Assembly: GCF_900091585.1 (NCBI RefSeq)
Contig: NZ_FMHT01000003.1
Coordinates: 3,587,501 to 3,651,500, forward strand
DNA from: Micromonospora nigra
Lineage (GTDB): Bacteria; Actinomycetota; Actinomycetes; Mycobacteriales; Micromonosporaceae
Direction of reading: 5' to 3'
DNA: 64,000 bases
The position numbers and the translations under genes were made by a program. The notes under the pieces were generated by a model. The model did no database searches, was not told the DNA's origin, and saw nothing but the letters and a program-made list of their open reading frames with translations. Below, piece by piece: positions 61,186 through 64,000 of the stretch (position 1 is its first letter; each line of letters starts with the position of its first letter).

Positions 61186-64000
61186 GCGACACCGTCACCA
61201 CCGGCTACAGCTCCGCCCTCGACGGCATGAAGACCGCCGGCCCCGCCCCGTTGCACCAGTTCGCGGCCCTGTTCGCCAGAGACACGTCGCTGACCGATGG
61301 CACCGCACTGCTCGCGCATCTGCAGAGCGCCGGTCCGGACGACGCCCTGCGTCAACGCCTCGCCTACCAGCTGTCGTCCTGGGACCATACGGACGACGGA
61401 CCGTGGGCCGCCGGTACCGCGCCCCACACCGCCGAACGGCGGGCCGCCATCTGCCGCGCACTCGAACTCGACCGGGCCACCGAGGAGCTTCTCTCCGAGA
61501 TCATCCCCTGGGCCGCGATCGACGCCCCTATCGTCATCGCTGAACACTTCGAGGAATGGCGTACCCCGCAGCGGCGCACCGAACGTGACTTCTACTGGGC
61601 CCACTACAGCGCCAACCTGCTGGCGAACGGCTGGGACCCGTCCGCCGTCGCCGGCATCGACGAGGCTACGGAGGAGGTCGTCCGCCGCATCTCCGACCCC
61701 ACCCGCAAAGTCGCCTACCAGGCCAAGGGCCTCGTCGTCGGATACGTGCAGAGCGGGAAGACCGCCAACTTCACCGGTGTGATCGCCAAGGCCATCGACG
61801 CCGGCTACCGGATGGTCATCGTGCTGACCGGTACCACCAACATGCTCAGGGCCCAGACCCAGCGGCGACTCGACATGGAACTGTGCGGGCGCGAGAACAT
61901 CGAGCCGGACCACGACCCGACCGCACACGAGTACCGCTACGACGACGACTGGAAACGCCACAAGTTCATCAACCACGGTGGCAGGCCGTCCGACTCCGGC
62001 CATCCCGACATCGAACGGCTCAGCAACTATGCGGGCGACTACCAGCGCCTCAAACAGGGCATCTCAGCGCTACGGTTCAAACGGCACGACGCCACCAAGG
62101 AGTTCTTCCACCCCGCCAACCTCTACACCAGCGATGCCCGCCTGGTCGTGGCGAAGAAGAACGCGTCCGTCCTCACCAACCTCGTCACCGACCTGAAGAA
62201 GGTCAGCGCGCGGCTCGGCGAGATCCCCGTGCTCATCATCGACGACGAGTCCGACCAGGCGTCCGTCAACACCACGAGCCCCGCTAAGTGGAAGGAGGAC
62301 AGCAAGAAACGCACCGCGATCAACCGGCTCATCGCCCAGCTCCTGACGATGCTTCCCCGCGCCCAGTACGTCGGTTACACCGCCACCCCGTACGCCAACG
62401 TCTTCATCGACCCGTCCGACGTCGAGGACATCTTCCCCAAGGACTTCATCGTCTCGCTGCCCCGGCCGCTCGGCTACATGGGCGCCGACGACTTCCACGA
62501 CTTCGACGACGACCGTCCGGTCGGACAGCGACCGTTGAAGACATCGAAGGAACGCGCCCACGTACGCTACCTCAGCGACGAGCCCGCGGATCACGAGCTG
62601 CGAGCCGCCCTCGACATGTACGTACTCACCGGCGCACTCAAGGTCTACCGCGAACGGACCGGTGCCGGTAGCTACCGGCACCACACCATGCTCGTGCACG
62701 AAGCAATGGGCCGCGAGTCCCACCGCGAGACCGCACGGGTCATCGACAAGCTCTGGGCAACCGCCGGCTACCGCAGCCCGACAGGCCTTCAGCGGCTCAG
62801 GGAGCTGTATGAGAACGACATCCTCCCCGTCACCACCGCACAGACACCCGGAGCGGCCATGCCGGGCAGCTTCGAAGAACTGCACGAGCACATCGCTGAC
62901 GCGCTCGGTCTGATCCAGCCGGCCGACCGCCACGGCACTCCGGTCATCATCGTCAACAGTGACCCTGACCTGGAAAGACACCAGCAGGATCTCGACTTCG
63001 ACCAGCACGGCGTGTGGCGGATCCTCGTCGGTGGCAACAAGCTCGCGCGTGGCTTCACCGTCGAGGGCCTCACCGTGACCTACTACCGCCGCGCAGCCAG
63101 ACAGGTCGACACCCTGATGCAGATGGGCCGCTGGTTCGGCTTCCGGGCCGGCTACCGCGACCTGGTCCGCCTGTACACGACCCAGGACCTGCACGCACTG
63201 TTCGGTGCCGCCTGCCAGGACGAACAGTCTCTGCGCGATGACCTCCGCAAGTACTCGTCCGAGACCGCTCCGGAATCCCGACTGACGCCCAGCCGCGTTC
63301 CTCCGCTGGTCGAACAGCACCGTCCTGATCTGCGACCGACCGGCCGGAACAAGATGTGGAACGCCCGACTGGTCTCACGCAGTTCGCCTGGCGAACCCAT
63401 GGAACCGGTCGCGCACCCGGAGAAGGGCAAGCGGGCTCTGCAGAACCTCAGGCTCTGGGAGCCGGTCCTGGCCTCTGCTGCGGCGACCGGCACGGTCGCA
63501 TTCAGAGCAACCGGATCGAAGGCGACATATTCGGCCTACCACGCGGTTCTGCTGCATAACGAGATGATGGCGGTGCTGAACCGCCTGCAGTGGCTCCGGG
63601 ATGACATATTCGTCCCGGAACGCGCCTGGCTGAACGCGCTCGCCCCGACCCAGCTCCGGCAGTGGGTCGTGCTACTTCCCCAACAGGTGGACCCCACCAC
63701 CGGCCGCATGATCCTCGGGCACGGACCGTTCAGCATCTTTGACAGGAAGCGGAGCGAAACGGGAACTCTCAGCGCCATCAGCGAAAGCCGCCACCGCAAC
63801 GCGGCAGCACGGATCGCGGGTCTCGACGCGCACCCCGATCCGGCCGCTGACGCGCTGGCGGCACCTTGTACGGCGGTACTGACCCTGTACCCGTCCGTCA
63901 AGCCGGATACGTTGACGGGAGCGCGCGGTGATCGGATCGATCCGGAACTGGTCACGATCGGGTTCCGCGCCATCACCCCACTGAGCACTGGTGGAGGCGG
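61182..64000 (+). CDS. Z1-domain ATPase, 3' end outside window
   Basis: ATG 61182 overlaps the previous stop. The frame is open to the window end, giving at least 939 residues. Motifs: Walker A VVGYVQSGKTANFTGVIAKA (about residue 187), Walker B-like VLIIDDESDQAS, a YVGYTATPYANVF motif, and the Z1 region KLARGFTVEGLTVTYYRRAA, then DTLMQMGRWFGFRAGYRDLV. Z1 proteins are SF2-type helicase-like ATPases known from restriction loci with MORC-like ATPases. The C-terminal part to 64000 is still in frame and the stop is not reached. Confidence 0.92.
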   Translation, partial: MSDTVTTGYSSALDGMKTAGPAPLHQFAALFARDTSLTDGTALLAHLQSAGPDDALRQRLAYQLSSWDHTDDGPWAAGTAPHTAERRAAICRALELDRATEELLSEIIPWAAIDAPIVIAEHFEEWRTPQRRTERDFYWAHYSANLLANGWDPSAVAGIDEATEEVVRRISDPTRKVAYQAKGLVVGYVQSGKTANFTGVIAKAIDAGYRMVIVLTGTTNMLRAQTQRRLDMELCGRENIEPDHDPTAHEYRYDDDWKRHKFINHGGRPSDSGHPDIERLSNYAGDYQRLKQGISALRFKRHDATKEFFHPANLYTSDARLVVAKKNASVLTNLVTDLKKVSARLGEIPVLIIDDESDQASVNTTSPAKWKEDSKKRTAINRLIAQLLTMLPRAQYVGYTATPYANVFIDPSDVEDIFPKDFIVSLPRPLGYMGADDFHDFDDDRPVGQRPLKTSKERAHVRYLSDEPADHELRAALDMYVLTGALKVYRERTGAGSYRHHTMLVHEAMGRESHRETARVIDKLWATAGYRSPTGLQRLRELYENDILPVTTAQTPGAAMPGSFEELHEHIADALGLIQPADRHGTPVIIVNSDPDLERHQQDLDFDQHGVWRILVGGNKLARGFTVEGLTVTYYRRAARQVDTLMQMGRWFGFRAGYRDLVRLYTTQDLHALFGAACQDEQSLRDDLRKYSSETAPESRLTPSRVPPLVEQHRPDLRPTGRNKMWNARLVSRSSPGEPMEPVAHPEKGKRALQNLRLWEPVLASAAATGTVAFRATGSKATYSAYHAVLLHNEMMAVLNRLQWLRDDIFVPERAWLNALAPTQLRQWVVLLPQQVDPTTGRMILGHGPFSIFDRKRSETGTLSAISESRHRNAAARIAGLDAHPDPAADALAAPCTAVLTLYPSVKPDTLTGARGDRIDPELVTIGFRAITPLSTGGG

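Overview
The window is high-GC DNA with many GTG and TTG starts and tight GTGA/ATGA gene overlaps, typical of an actinomycete. The mix of DUF6244-like proteins, SitI3-like immunity proteins and actinobacterial conflict genes points to Micromonosporaceae, probably Micromonospora (inference; no rRNA or housekeeping marker is present). Almost the whole window is accessory: a patchwork of integrative-element remnants, insertion sequences, polymorphic toxin cassettes, defence genes and many pseudogenes.

Layout. 0-3 kb: end of an unknown gene, an IS3 relic and a secreted subtilisin-type protease. 3-6.5 kb: a decayed copy of a cassette seen intact further right (immunity relic, repeat, AbiEii toxin relic, partner relic, helicase relic), into which a Fe/Mn superoxide dismutase with a Nur-like operator is placed. 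6.5-9.2 kb: an uncharacterised conserved protein and an ECF sigma/membrane partner pair. 9.4-13 kb: polymorphic toxin cassette A (DUF6244 carrier, CdiA-type tRNase, SitI3 immunity), a 437-bp repeat with the 5' half of a tRNA-Arg(CCU), and an AbiEii-type toxin-antitoxin pair. 13.3-21.9 kb: an element bounded by tRNA-Arg(ACG) 3'-half att sites, with a GNAT-PIN protein coupled to an ASCH protein, unknown genes and a tyrosine integrase. 21.9-35.3 kb: a second att-bounded segment with an ECF sigma operon, three insertion sequences, a CYTH gene cut by an IS, an XRE-TPR regulator, a HAD phosphatase, and toxin cassette B. 35.5-44.1 kb: a CPxWC-repeat protein, a second copy of the tRNA repeat, a reverse transcriptase relic, a nucleoside phosphorylase fused to Ltp repeats, a membrane macro-domain protein, and two unknown genes. 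44.2-46.4 kb: two identical IS copies in perfect inversion. 46.4-50 kb: a STAND NTPase with helical repeats and its small membrane partner. 50-52.3 kb: an IS and an IS256 relic with an internal inversion. 52.4-64 kb: a large DNA-modification defence locus: cytosine methyltransferase-HhH fusion, two MORC-like ATPases, Vsr nuclease, AIPR, PD-(D/E)XK protein and Z1 ATPase (running off the end).

Main discovery. In both toxin cassettes the DUF6244 gene ends with the slippery heptamer GGGAAAC directly before its TGA, followed 5-7 nt later by a strong GC hairpin. The -1 frame is open from there through a proline/threonine-rich linker into the tRNase toxin, has no ATG or GTG start before the toxin core, and gives fusion products of identical length (374 aa) in both copies although the linkers have diverged. 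I infer programmed -1 ribosomal frameshifting that makes a carrier-toxin fusion as a minor product of the carrier gene, with the immunity gene translated separately just downstream.
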